Positions 50,281 through 57,995 of a DNA stretch of 64,000 bases are shown one piece after another. The position numbers and the translations under genes are program-made. How positions within the stretch are numbered: the first letter of the stretch is position 1; each line of letters opens with the position of its first letter. The notes below the pieces were generated by a model, which was not told the DNA's origin, did not search any database, and was given only the letters and a program-made list of their open reading frames with translations. This stretch comes from Oscillospiraceae bacterium. GTDB lineage: Bacteria; Bacillota; Clostridia; Oscillospirales; Ruminococcaceae. The stretch covers positions 1 to 64,000 of the forward strand of contig JAFTTI010000008.1 of assembly GCA_017466865.1 (NCBI GenBank), written 5' to 3'.

Positions 50281-51103
50281 CATTTTCAGCTACTTAAAAG
50301 ACTTTATTTTCCTTGCTTTAAAGGTATTGGCAGGGGTTATAATTCCCTTTATAATCTCTTGTATTGGTTTCTATATTTATTTCAGATATATAAAGAAAAT
50401 GAAACCGCCGAAACGCACAAAAGAGCCTATTTTTACACAGGATAATATTCTTAAAAGATTATACATTGATTTCCCCCGTAGGCTGATTCTTGATAAAATG
50501 ACACTCAATCCCGATAGATACAACGAAACGGGCATATATATCTTTGAGGGAGAGCAGGGAAGTGGTAAAACTATTTCTGCGATTCATTATGTAAAAACAC
50601 AGATAGAAAAAAATCCTCTTGCGACATTCTCCGCTAATCTTCAAGTAGATGGGCAAAAGGAACTTTTAGAGGATTGGCGACAAATAGTTGCTACTGAAAA
50701 TGGCATATACGGGCAATTAAACCTTATTGATGAAATACAGAATTGGTTTAATTCAAACGAAAGTAGAGATATAAATGTTGAGTTTATCGGTGAAATTTGT
50801 ATGCAACGAAAACAAGCAAAAGCAATAATAGGAACAACACAACATTTCAATCGTATGTGTAAGCAGTTAAGGCAGGAAACAACCTATATAATGCGACCAA
50901 TGACAATAGCAGGGTGTTTAACTATTGTAAGACAATACAAGCCTACTATTGACATTGACGGGCAATTAAAGAAAATGAAACTCCTGCGGACATACTTTTT
51001 TGTTCATACTGATGAACTGCGTAATAGTTACGATACATATAGTAAGATAAAAAGAATATCACATAAAGGCTTTAAAGATAATTCTTTTTCCTTGTTACAG
51101 TAG
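50258..51103 (+). CDS. Zonular occludens toxin (Zot)/pI-like phage assembly ATPase
   Basis: The 281-residue protein carries Walker A GEQGSGKT (98-105, in YIFEGEQGSGKTISAIHYV) and Walker B GQLNLIDEIQ (Asp158-Glu159), then MQRKQAKAIIGTTQHFNRM, which fits the Zot/pI family used to recognise filamentous phages. pI drives extrusion of the virion through the inner membrane. Here one hydrophobic hairpin lies at the N-terminus (about 14-43) and none after the ATPase, the reverse of M13 pI. AAAGGA lies 9 nt before the ATG. It is followed by hairpins and the replication gene. Confidence 0.87.
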   Translation: MIMQMISSIFSYLKDFIFLALKVLAGVIIPFIISCIGFYIYFRYIKKMKPPKRTKEPIFTQDNILKRLYIDFPRRLILDKMTLNPDRYNETGIYIFEGEQGSGKTISAIHYVKTQIEKNPLATFSANLQVDGQKELLEDWRQIVATENGIYGQLNLIDEIQNWFNSNESRDINVEFIGEICMQRKQAKAIIGTTQHFNRMCKQLRQETTYIMRPMTIAGCLTIVRQYKPTIDIDGQLKKMKLLRTYFFVHTDELRNSYDTYSKIKRISHKGFKDNSFSLLQ

Positions 51104-51117
51104 AAATGGGGTGTCTA

Positions 51118-51171
51118 TACCGACCGACCGACTTGTTCGGCGGTCGGTAAGCCCCCCTACTAACAGGGGGG
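51118..51171 (+). other. Tandem GC-rich hairpins before the replication gene
   Basis: First hairpin: TACCGACCG-A-CCGA pairing with TCGG-CGGTCGGTA (51118-51149, one bulged A, CTTGT loop). Second: CCCCCCT/AGGGGGG (51152-51171, 6-nt loop). They lie 32 nt before the Rep start in otherwise A+T-rich DNA. They could be the nick origin, an attenuator or a translation control element. Confidence 0.6.
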
Positions 51172-51202
51172 TACAAAATACAATATGAAAGGATGATGAG
51201 GA

Positions 51203-52177
51203 ATGGAAACTCAAACGCTTTTAAATTGTATATCCATTGACTATATAACTATAACAATAAGAAATATGCCGTTAGAAGAAATTATAATGAAAATGGGTCT
51301 TTTGAATATTAATTTTAAAAATGTTAAAGGGCACAATTTTTATAGAGATTGTATGACGTTTTCGGGGATGAATTTCCTTTACAATGGGTTGAATTCAAAT
51401 ATGGGCATTTGCATTGAATTAAAGGGTACGGGTTGCCGTGCTTTTGAAACATTCGGTAACGGAGATTATTTACAGTTGCTTTCGTGGGTGATAGACCATG
51501 AAGAAAATAATTGTACTCGATTAGACCTTGCGTATGATGATTTTTCGGGAATATTACCACTTGAACGCATAAGGGATGATGCGATAGCAGGGAATTACCT
51601 TTCAAAATGCAAGGGCGGAAATATTCGTCAAGGCTTCGGAAATCAAGACGGGTTGACAGTATATTTCGGCTCTCGTGAAAGTGAATTCCTTTGCCGATTC
51701 TATGATAAATCCGCAGAAAAATGTGTAAAAGATAAAATTCCTCATTGGGTTAGATGTGAAATACAACTCGGAAAAAATCTCACATATAACACATTGAAAG
51801 ATATTACAACTTATGACGATTTAAAAGCAACTTTTTTCAAGATACTTAATAATTATCTTCGATTTATTGAGCCTTTCAATAATGAGGCAGGGAATAAAAG
51901 CAGGGATTCTATTATTGCTGATTATTGGTCAAATTTCATCGGCATATATGGTAAGATGTCTGTATTCAGTAAAAAGGGCGTTCAATATACAGAAGAAAAT
52001 CTGAAAAAATATATCTTCGGACAGGCGGGGAATGCTTTATGGACATTTTTTCAAATATATGATGTAGAGGATTTTTTTCATGAACTTGAACGCATTGAGA
52101 AAAAGGATAAAAATCCTAAATATTACGATTTGATAAAGAAATTTGAAAGTCTTAATAGAGTAGGTGTGAAAAAATGA
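51203..52177 (+). CDS. Replication initiation protein (Rep_trans/PF02486-type, rolling circle)
   Basis: The 324-residue protein shows the Rep_trans segments: DYITITIR near the N-terminus, IELKGTGCRAFE (about 71-82), CTRLDLAYDDFSG (104-116), LTVYFGSRESEFLCRFYDKSAE (about 151-172, shown up to the first 20) and HWVRCEIQL (181-189). Such proteins nick a double-strand origin and start rolling-circle replication in plasmids and filamentous phages of Gram-positive hosts. The active-site tyrosine cannot be assigned with confidence. It is coupled to the next small gene by a 4-nt overlap. GGATGATGAGG lies directly before the ATG. Confidence 0.88.
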   Translation: METQTLLNCISIDYITITIRNMPLEEIIMKMGLLNINFKNVKGHNFYRDCMTFSGMNFLYNGLNSNMGICIELKGTGCRAFETFGNGDYLQLLSWVIDHEENNCTRLDLAYDDFSGILPLERIRDDAIAGNYLSKCKGGNIRQGFGNQDGLTVYFGSRESEFLCRFYDKSAEKCVKDKIPHWVRCEIQLGKNLTYNTLKDITTYDDLKATFFKILNNYLRFIEPFNNEAGNKSRDSIIADYWSNFIGIYGKMSVFSKKGVQYTEENLKKYIFGQAGNALWTFFQIYDVEDFFHELERIEKKDKNPKYYDLIKKFESLNRVGVKK

Positions 52178-52401
52178 CAGAAAATCAATATATCATTGAA
52201 TTACTTGAACTTTTATGTTATAATTGTGGTATAGATACCGAGCCTATACGCACAGGCTTTAAGTATCGTTATGATTTGTATTATAAAAATATCTATATGA
52301 ACAGTTTTGATAATCGTTTTGCTTTGAAAAGGTTTGTAGATAACTTTTTCGGGGGTGATGAATCTGAACTGTTTATTAAAAAAATAGTAATTTCACAATA
52401 A
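52174..52401 (+). CDS. Small hypothetical prophage protein after Rep
   Basis: The 75-residue protein (MTENQYIIELLELLCYNCGI, then aromatic-rich sequence ending FFGGDESELFIKKIVISQ) has no recognised family. It overlaps rep by 4 nt (ATGA). Its stop codon lies in the dif-like site at 52391-52418, so it is the last prophage gene. Possibly a replication accessory factor. Confidence 0.65.
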   Translation: MTENQYIIELLELLCYNCGIDTEPIRTGFKYRYDLYYKNIYMNSFDNRFALKRFVDNFFGGDESELFIKKIVISQ

Positions 52402-52418
52402 TAAAAATTTCGTGCAAT
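52391..52418 (+). other. dif-like Xer site (phage copy, right side)
   Basis: The left arm is TTTCACAATAA, the centre TAAAAA, the right arm TTTCGTGCAAT. It is exactly 8,359 bp after the 44032 site and lies on the phage side of attR. It shares its centre with the 43736 site but not with the 44032 site. Confidence 0.55.
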
Positions 52419-52467
52419 TCATATAATCCCGAAACTACGGGGAATTCCCTAAAATGAATTACTATGA

Positions 52468-52495
52468 ATTGCACTAAATCAAAGTTTAGTGCAAT
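52468..52495 (+). other. attR, containing a perfectly inverted dif-like site
   Basis: The left arm is ATTGCACTAAA, the centre TCAAAG, the right arm TTTAGTGCAAT; the two 11-bp arms are exact inverse complements. It ends 17 bp before the ATG of the Xer-type recombinase gene. Joined with the chromosomal half of attL it gives the same sequence, so this is also the predicted empty site attB. Confidence 0.78.
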
Positions 52496-52512
52496 TGAGG
52501 GGAGGAAAAATT

Positions 52513-53511
52513 ATGTCTAATATAAACAATATATCTATTGAATGTCCTTATTATATAAATGAATATATTACTTATTTAAGAGTAATCAAAGGTTCTTCAG
52601 AACGCACGGTTCAGGCTTATTATGGTGATATTTGCTTATTTCTCAAATATATTAAAATGATAAAGCTATCCGTTCCTTCAGATACATTGTTTGAAGATAT
52701 AATTATTTCAGATATTCCTATTGAAACGCTTGATAATCTTTCTCTTACAGATATATATGGATTTCTCAATTATGTTTCTAAAGACCGTGAAAACTCTTCT
52801 GTAACCCGCGCCCGTAAAGCTTCAGCACTCAGAAGTCTGTTCAAATATCTTACTACAAAAACATCTTATATAAAGAAAAATCCCGTTAAAGATCTTGAAA
52901 TGCCGTCTTTAAAGAAAAGATTACCGCATTTTCTTACTTTAGAACAATCTCTTGAAATGCTTAAAAATTCATCATCCGGTGATAATTCAGAACGCGATTA
53001 TTGCATTATAACACTTTTTCTTAACTGTGGAATGCGTTTAAGCGAACTTGTCGGAATGAATATACAAAGTATCAATTTTAAAGACCGTACACTTAAATTA
53101 TTAGGTAAAGGCAATAAAGAAAGAATGATTTATCTTAACGATGCCTGTATCGACGCTCTTAAAAAATATATAAATTCACGTGAACAACCTCAGAATGAGC
53201 CAAACGCCTTATTTATAAGCAGAAACGGCAAAAGAATAAGCAAACGAAGAGTTCAGCAGATAGTTGAAGATACGTTAAAAGCATCAGGACTTGACGGACA
53301 AGGTCTTTCAACCCATAAACTCCGTCACACAGCAGCAACACTTATGTATAGAAATGGCGTAGATACGCTTGTTTTAAAGGATTTATTAGGTCACCAAAGC
53401 ATTGCTACAACAGAAATTTATACTCATATTTCTGACGAAAATCTTAAACAAGCTGCAGAAAGTTCACCATTATCTAGAGTTATAATGAATAAAAAACCCG
53501 AGGAAGATTAA
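52513..53511 (+). CDS. Xer-type tyrosine recombinase (chromosomal, XerC/D family)
   Basis: The 332-residue protein has an N-terminal SAM-like core-binding domain (YINEYITYLRVIKGSSERTV) and a C-terminal catalytic domain. The catalytic residues are visible: Arg in LNCGMRLSELVGM (about 188), Lys in LGKGNKERMIYL, HxxR in LSTHKLRHTAATLMY, His in LGHQSIATTEIYTH with Tyr nucleophile in IYTHIS. The length is slightly above the usual 295-305, as in some Ruminococcaceae single-Xer proteins. It lies outside the prophage crossover, so it is taken as the host chromosome-dimer resolvase. Start ATG 52513 with GGGGAGG 7 nt upstream. Confidence 0.88.
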   Translation: MSNINNISIECPYYINEYITYLRVIKGSSERTVQAYYGDICLFLKYIKMIKLSVPSDTLFEDIIISDIPIETLDNLSLTDIYGFLNYVSKDRENSSVTRARKASALRSLFKYLTTKTSYIKKNPVKDLEMPSLKKRLPHFLTLEQSLEMLKNSSSGDNSERDYCIITLFLNCGMRLSELVGMNIQSINFKDRTLKLLGKGNKERMIYLNDACIDALKKYINSREQPQNEPNALFISRNGKRISKRRVQQIVEDTLKASGLDGQGLSTHKLRHTAATLMYRNGVDTLVLKDLLGHQSIATTEIYTHISDENLKQAAESSPLSRVIMNKKPEED

Positions 53512-53527
53512 ATTCTTCTTCGGGTTT
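53494..53527. terminator. Bidirectional terminator between the recombinase and the U32 peptidase gene
   Basis: A 14-bp stem (AAACCCGAGGAAGA pairing with its complement, one G-U) with a 6-nt loop spans the recombinase stop and separates convergent genes. Confidence 0.85.
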
Positions 53528-53530
53528 AAT

Positions 53531-54754
53531 TTATTTTTTCATTCTTATAATAGAATTATTTGTGAAAATTTTATCACAAGGTATCCTGAATTTCATTTCA
53601 GCATGACAAGCATTTTCTAATTTTTCGCCTTTTTCGTCAAGTATTTCAGGAACCTTCATTTCATAAGGTTTCTGTAACGGAGAAAGTATTTCAACAGTAT
53701 CTCCTACCGAGAATTTATTTCTTTGAGAACAGTAAATGTAACCATCTTTACACTCGTCAATTACCGCAACTACGTCATATTCACGGATATATCCGCTATT
53801 TTCGTAATACTGACAATCCTTCGGATGACCAAAGAAAAATCCTGTGCAATAGCTTCTGTGGCTAACTTTGAAAACTTCATCTCTGATATAATCGGGTAAA
53901 TCGAAGTTGTCTTTATGGTCTTTGAGATAATCAAGCGCCATTCTGTAAGCGTTTGTTACAACAGAAACATAATAAGCGGATTTAGCTCTTCCCTCTATCT
54001 TGAAACTTGTAATTCCTGCCTCGGCAAGCTTGTCAAGATGCTCTATCATACAGAGATCTTTTGCATTGAGAATATATGTTCCCTTTTCATCTTCATAAAC
54101 CGGAAAAAACTCATTCGGACGCTTTTCTTCCATAAGATGATATCCCCATCTGCAAGGCTGTGCGCAAGCACCGCGATTAGCGTCTCTATCGACCATATAA
54201 GCAGAAAGAAGGCATCTTCCTGAGAATGAAACACACATGGCTCCATGAACAAAAGCCTCAATATCAAGCTCTTTCGGCGTTTTTGCTCTTATTTCGGCTA
54301 TTTCATCCAAAGAAAGCTCACGGGCAAGAACTACTCTTTTAGCACCCATATTATAGAACTCATTTGCTGTAACAAAATTTACAATTCCCGCCTGCGTGGA
54401 AATATGTATTTCCATATCAGGAGTATACTTTTTTATAAGTGAAAGTAACCCTATATCCGTTGCGATAACAGCATCAACACCAGCGTCTGATGCGTTTTTT
54501 ATAAATTCTTCAAAATGGACTATTTCGTTGTTTCGGGGCAATGTATTGCAGGTAAGATAAACCTTTACCCCGTTTTTATGAGCAAACTCTACCCCACTTT
54601 TAAGTTGTTCGAAAGTAAAATTCTGAGGAGCTGCTCTCATTCCAAACAAAAGACCACCTAAGTATACAGCATCAGCGCCGTAATTTACAGCTGCTATGAG
54701 TCTTTCGTAGTCTCCAACGGGAGAAAGAAGTTCCAATCGGTTAAAATCAAACAA
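53531..54754 (-). CDS. Peptidase U32 family protein (TrhP-type)
   Basis: The 407-residue protein has the U32 TIM-barrel start LLSPVGDYERLIAAVNYGADAVYLG and the signature EAFVHGAMCVSFSGRCLLSAY near residue 170, with GACAQPCRW. Conserved cysteines suggest an iron-sulphur site. In Bacillus the paired homologues YrrN/YrrO (TrhP) take part in tRNA wobble-uridine hydroxylation, and E. coli RlhA hydroxylates 23S rRNA. Start is TTG 54754 (GAGGG 7 nt upstream); no ATG fits the family N-terminus. It is the last gene of a minus-strand run from thyX. Confidence 0.9.
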   Translation of the reverse strand: MFDFNRLELLSPVGDYERLIAAVNYGADAVYLGGLLFGMRAAPQNFTFEQLKSGVEFAHKNGVKVYLTCNTLPRNNEIVHFEEFIKNASDAGVDAVIATDIGLLSLIKKYTPDMEIHISTQAGIVNFVTANEFYNMGAKRVVLARELSLDEIAEIRAKTPKELDIEAFVHGAMCVSFSGRCLLSAYMVDRDANRGACAQPCRWGYHLMEEKRPNEFFPVYEDEKGTYILNAKDLCMIEHLDKLAEAGITSFKIEGRAKSAYYVSVVTNAYRMALDYLKDHKDNFDLPDYIRDEVFKVSHRSYCTGFFFGHPKDCQYYENSGYIREYDVVAVIDECKDGYIYCSQRNKFSVGDTVEILSPLQKPYEMKVPEILDEKGEKLENACHAEMKFRIPCDKIFTNNSIIRMKK

Positions 54755-54768
54755 AAATTATCCCTCGC

Positions 54769-55983
54769 TTAAATAAGTCCTGCTTCGGCAAGATTTTTTT
54801 CATGTTGTTTAAGTGTCTTTGCGTAATAGAATTCCTGTGTAGTAAGGTTTGAACAGAAGAAATAATACTCTGTTTCTTCAGGATAAAGAACAGCATTTAT
54901 AGCGTCAGCACCAGGGTTACATATTGCTCCTGGAGGTACACCCTCGCTCTTATAAGTATCATAAAGTTCAATACCTGAAAGTGCTGCGTATTTCTTTGTC
55001 GGATCAGATTCAAGTCTTGGGAATGTTTCTTTATCATTAAGTCTGTTCCAAAAAACTGACGATACAAGTTTCATCTGATTTGAAGTAGGCGCTTCAGACT
55101 GAACTATCGATGCAAGTGCAAGAGTTTCATCGAGAGTAAGACCTAAATCTTCCATTCTTCCGAGCATATTTGCATTTACTTTTTCTGCAAAATTAGCATA
55201 AATCTTCTTGCAGACAATTTCAGGTTCTGAATCCTTGAAGAATGTATAGGTATCGGGGAAACAATATCCTTCCATTTTATAGTATTTTGTTGGCTTATCT
55301 TCTACTTTCTTTTCGAAATTATATCCGAATTCAGCACTGTTAAAAGCTTCTATAAACTCGTCAGCACGACACACTCCTGCTTCTTCAAGCACAGCAGCGC
55401 ACTGATCGAGAGTGTATCCTTCGGGGAAAGTAACATCAACTGATATTTTTTCTTGAATAGGATCTTGCTGTAAAACATCAATAAGGTCAGAATAAGACAT
55501 ATTTGCAGTAACCTTATGTTTTCCTGCTTTATATGAATTTGCGTTCTGCTTGTTTGATAAAACTCTGAAAGCAATAGGATTATTGATTATTTCATTATCA
55601 ACAAGAATATTGGCAATATCTTCAGATGTTGCACCCTTAGGAATTTCGATTGTAAGTTCAGTATCATCGTGTCTTCCGAGTCCTGTGACTTCCATGCCGA
55701 TATTTATAAGGAAAAACGCACAGATACAAGCAACTATTATGATAACACAGAAAGTAATAAGTCTGAATGCTATTTTTCCTGTATTTCTCTTCTTTTTTCT
55801 TCTGCGTTTCTTCTTAGAACCCGAAGGAACGCTTTTCTTCTGCTGATTTTCAGTAAGGTTAGCTTTTTTCTGATTATCAACTTTGTCTTTAGCATTCTTT
55901 ATGCTTTCAAAAAGTTCTTCGTTTGAAGTATCCTTTTCGTTTTCATCAGGATTAAGTATCTGATTGAGTTCGTTTTCGTTCAT
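54769..55983 (-). CDS. mltG: Endolytic transglycosylase MltG
   Basis: The 404-residue protein has an acidic cytoplasmic N-terminus with a very basic stretch (KKKRRRKKKR), one membrane span (about 72-98), a LysM-like subdomain (IEIPKGATSEDIANILVDN) and the YceG catalytic domain. That domain shows LASIVQSEAPTSNQ near residue 290 and SDPTKKYA (family motif SDPT). MltG cleaves nascent glycan strands. The usual EKE near the catalytic Glu reads QSE; the second Glu is kept, as in many Firmicutes. It overlaps the cyclo-ligase gene upstream by 32 nt. Confidence 0.93.
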   Translation of the reverse strand: MNENELNQILNPDENEKDTSNEELFESIKNAKDKVDNQKKANLTENQQKKSVPSGSKKKRRRKKKRNTGKIAFRLITFCVIIIVACICAFFLINIGMEVTGLGRHDDTELTIEIPKGATSEDIANILVDNEIINNPIAFRVLSNKQNANSYKAGKHKVTANMSYSDLIDVLQQDPIQEKISVDVTFPEGYTLDQCAAVLEEAGVCRADEFIEAFNSAEFGYNFEKKVEDKPTKYYKMEGYCFPDTYTFFKDSEPEIVCKKIYANFAEKVNANMLGRMEDLGLTLDETLALASIVQSEAPTSNQMKLVSSVFWNRLNDKETFPRLESDPTKKYAALSGIELYDTYKSEGVPPGAICNPGADAINAVLYPEETEYYFFCSNLTTQEFYYAKTLKQHEKNLAEAGLI

Positions 55984-56563
55984 TTTTGTCCTCCAAAGAA
56001 ATTATTTGTTTCTCGGTAATTACTATGTCAACATTTATATCAAATTCATCATGAAGATGATTTGTTTCAATAGATTCATCATAACAGATTCCTACTTTAA
56101 AAACATTATGTTTTGAAAGAAATCTGTCATAAAAACCTCCGCCATATCCTATTCTATAGCCTTTTATATCGTATGAAAACGCAGGAACAACACATAAAGA
56201 ATTGTCAAATATGGTTATTACAGGGCAGTTTTCGGAAGGTTCCAGTAATCCGAAGTATGAAGGTTTTACATCATCAAAGGATTTTATCTCAAAAAACTCC
56301 ATATTTCCGTTTTTATCAAGACATTTAGGAACGGCTACTCTTTTATTGTTCTCAAAGCAATATTTTATAAGAGAAATAGTATCTGTTTCATCGTTTACAG
56401 AAATATATGTAAGTATCAGTTCTGAATTTTTGAATTTAGGAAAACTTATAAGTTTTTCAAAAATCTGTCTGTCAGCCGATTTTTTGGTTTCTGGTTTCAT
56501 AGACTTTCTTAAAGACTTATAAAATGCTCTTTTTTCGGCTTTATATTCTTTTACGCTTAACAT
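55952..56563 (-). CDS. 5-formyltetrahydrofolate cyclo-ligase
   Basis: The 203-residue protein has the family pattern: an N-terminal basic helix (KRAFYKSLRKSM), an ATP-binding centre with VPAFSYDIKGYRIGYGGGFYDRFL near residue 127 (loop GYGGGFYD) and a C-terminal YDE..ET..HDEFD. It converts 5-formyl-THF to 5,10-methenyl-THF and returns it to the folate pool. This is consistent with its operon partners thyX and tmk, which use the folate/thymidylate pathway. It overlaps DJ-1 by 7 nt and mltG by 32 nt. Confidence 0.93.
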   Translation of the reverse strand: MLSVKEYKAEKRAFYKSLRKSMKPETKKSADRQIFEKLISFPKFKNSELILTYISVNDETDTISLIKYCFENNKRVAVPKCLDKNGNMEFFEIKSFDDVKPSYFGLLEPSENCPVITIFDNSLCVVPAFSYDIKGYRIGYGGGFYDRFLSKHNVFKVGICYDESIETNHLHDEFDINVDIVITEKQIISLEDKNERKRTQSDT

Positions 56564-57099
56564 AATAATGATGCTTTAAGAATTTCACAACGTTCTTTTG
56601 AAATGAGCTTTTCTACAAGAGCAAGTCCGAATTCAAGCGCAACACCTGCGCCTCTTGCAGTAATAAAGTTACCATCAACACAAACTTTTGCATCGGCATC
56701 ATAGATTGCATCACCAAGTTGTGTATCATATCCTGTATAGCAACAAGCTTTCTTTCCGTCAAGAATGCCTTTGTGACCTAAAATCGATGGTGCTGCGCAT
56801 ATTGATGCTATCGAAACATTATTTTCAACGCAGAAATCAACTGCTTTTTGAACATATTCTGATTTTTCAAGGTTTATAGTACCTGGCATACCACCGGGAA
56901 GAATAATCATTTCAAGATTTTCATCAAGAACAATTTCTCTTTCTTCAATATCCGCAAAAACAGGTATACCATGTGAACCTTTGATAATCTGCCCACCTAC
57001 ACCTACTGTAACGAGGTCCTTTTCACATCTTCTGATTAAATCAATAGGCACTATAGCCTCTGTTTCTTCAAATCCGTTTGCAAGAAAAGCATAAATCAT
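56557..57099 (-). CDS. DJ-1/PfpI family protein (YajL-like)
   Basis: The 180-residue protein has the DJ-1 fold with FLANGFEETEAIVPIDLIRR at the N-terminus (Glu14-like acidic residue) and the nucleophile elbow ASICAAPSILG, with Cys near residue 99. It is of the DJ-1/ThiJ subgroup; proposed activities include glyoxalase III and deglycation, both disputed. The pair with DUF2156 overlaps by 4 nt (ATGA). Confidence 0.9.
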   Translation of the reverse strand: MIYAFLANGFEETEAIVPIDLIRRCEKDLVTVGVGGQIIKGSHGIPVFADIEEREIVLDENLEMIILPGGMPGTINLEKSEYVQKAVDFCVENNVSIASICAAPSILGHKGILDGKKACCYTGYDTQLGDAIYDADAKVCVDGNFITARGAGVALEFGLALVEKLISKERCEILKASLLC

Positions 57100-57995
57100 A
57101 ATTTTGCCTCCTTATTAAAAGTAATTTTGTGTTTTTCTAAAAGAAAACAAGGATGATAGGATTTTTTCGCCTTTCTGAGTCCTTCAATTCCAAGATCTTC
57201 TTCCCTGTTTATATATCTGCAATCTTTTGCTTCGCGTTTAGCAAATTCATTATTTATCGCTGTATACGCTCCCTGAATATCAGGCAAAGCCTTTTCTATA
57301 TGAATACACATAGTATCAGAATTTATCTTCTCTCCGATACAGAAAGCAACAACCTTGTTATCAATTCTTATAACTCCACCCTTTAAACCAAGATAATCAA
57401 AGTTATCAAAAAAAGTGTGGATAGCAAGTTGTTCCAAAACGCTCGAACGATTTGTATAACCCATTTTATCGTTATAAAGATTAACGCTGAGTTCTATGCA
57501 TTCGTCCATGTTTTTATCTGAAATTTCTTCATAACCCCAGTTATTTTCATTGAATCTCGCAAGATGATTTCTTTTTGAATGATATTTTTTTCCACTTAAA
57601 TTTATAAGGTCATCCGCATTATAGATATAGTCATATCCGCCTTCATCACTTTCAACCTCAAAGCAATCTCCATATAATTCTCTGAACATTTCTATATTCT
57701 CTCTGCTTACAGATTGAATAATCAGAGGTTTGTCCATCGACGATGAAAATTTATAGAACTCGTGAAAAACCTCTTTGTAGTCCCCTTTTCCTGCAGGAAA
57801 AAAGAAAGCAGGAGTTTCTTCAAGAAAAGATGCACAGATATAAAAATCTTCAAATCTGCTTATTTTAGCATTTCCAAGTCTTCTCCATGCGATATTGTTT
57901 GCAAAACTGTATTCGCATCCTTTGAAATCAGACATTTTAAGAGATTCATCTATCCATTCTTTGTCAGAAAGCTGAATGTTTCTGAATTCGAGCAT
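57096..57995 (-). CDS. DUF2156 (GNAT-fold) protein
   Basis: The 299-residue protein shows the DUF2156 signature YIYNADDLINLSGKKYHSKRNHLARF near residue 125 (cut here to its core SGKKYHSKRNHL) and AYTAINNEFAKREAK with YINREEDLGIEGLRKAKKSY at the C-terminus. It is the soluble domain also found in phosphatidylglycerol lysyltransferase MprF, with a double GNAT fold. No membrane part exists here, so aminoacyl transfer to lipid is not assumed. Its ATG is 1 nt after tmk's stop. Confidence 0.9.
   Translation of the reverse strand: MLEFRNIQLSDKEWIDESLKMSDFKGCEYSFANNIAWRRLGNAKISRFEDFYICASFLEETPAFFFPAGKGDYKEVFHEFYKFSSSMDKPLIIQSVSRENIEMFRELYGDCFEVESDEGGYDYIYNADDLINLSGKKYHSKRNHLARFNENNWGYEEISDKNMDECIELSVNLYNDKMGYTNRSSVLEQLAIHTFFDNFDYLGLKGGVIRIDNKVVAFCIGEKINSDTMCIHIEKALPDIQGAYTAINNEFAKREAKDCRYINREEDLGIEGLRKAKKSYHPCFLLEKHKITFNKEAKL

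Larger units (their letters stand above)
44126..52484. mobile_element. Integrated filamentous phage (inovirus-type prophage), 8,359 bp
   Basis: The element is bounded by attL and attR with an identical 17-bp core. The size, the Zot/pI-like ATPase, the Rep_trans replication protein, the run of very small membrane proteins, one large signal-bearing protein with a C-terminal anchor, and the absence of capsid, terminase, portal and tail genes all fit a filamentous phage. Order on the plus strand: Cys-rich protein, ssDNA-binding candidate, membrane protein, major coat candidate, terminator, two small proteins, adsorption protein, two small membrane proteins, Zot, Rep. The minus strand carries the repressor and a SprT operon. 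No integrase lies inside, so host Xer recombination is inferred. Genes look intact. Confidence 0.85.

Noticed and set aside
52513..53511. The tyrosine recombinase as the prophage's own integrase
   Set aside because: It lies outside the attR crossover centre (52479-52484), has full XerC/D architecture, and its upstream arm belongs to the reconstructed empty site. A phage integrase would be inside the 8,359-bp unit. Not fully excluded until an empty-site relative is seen.
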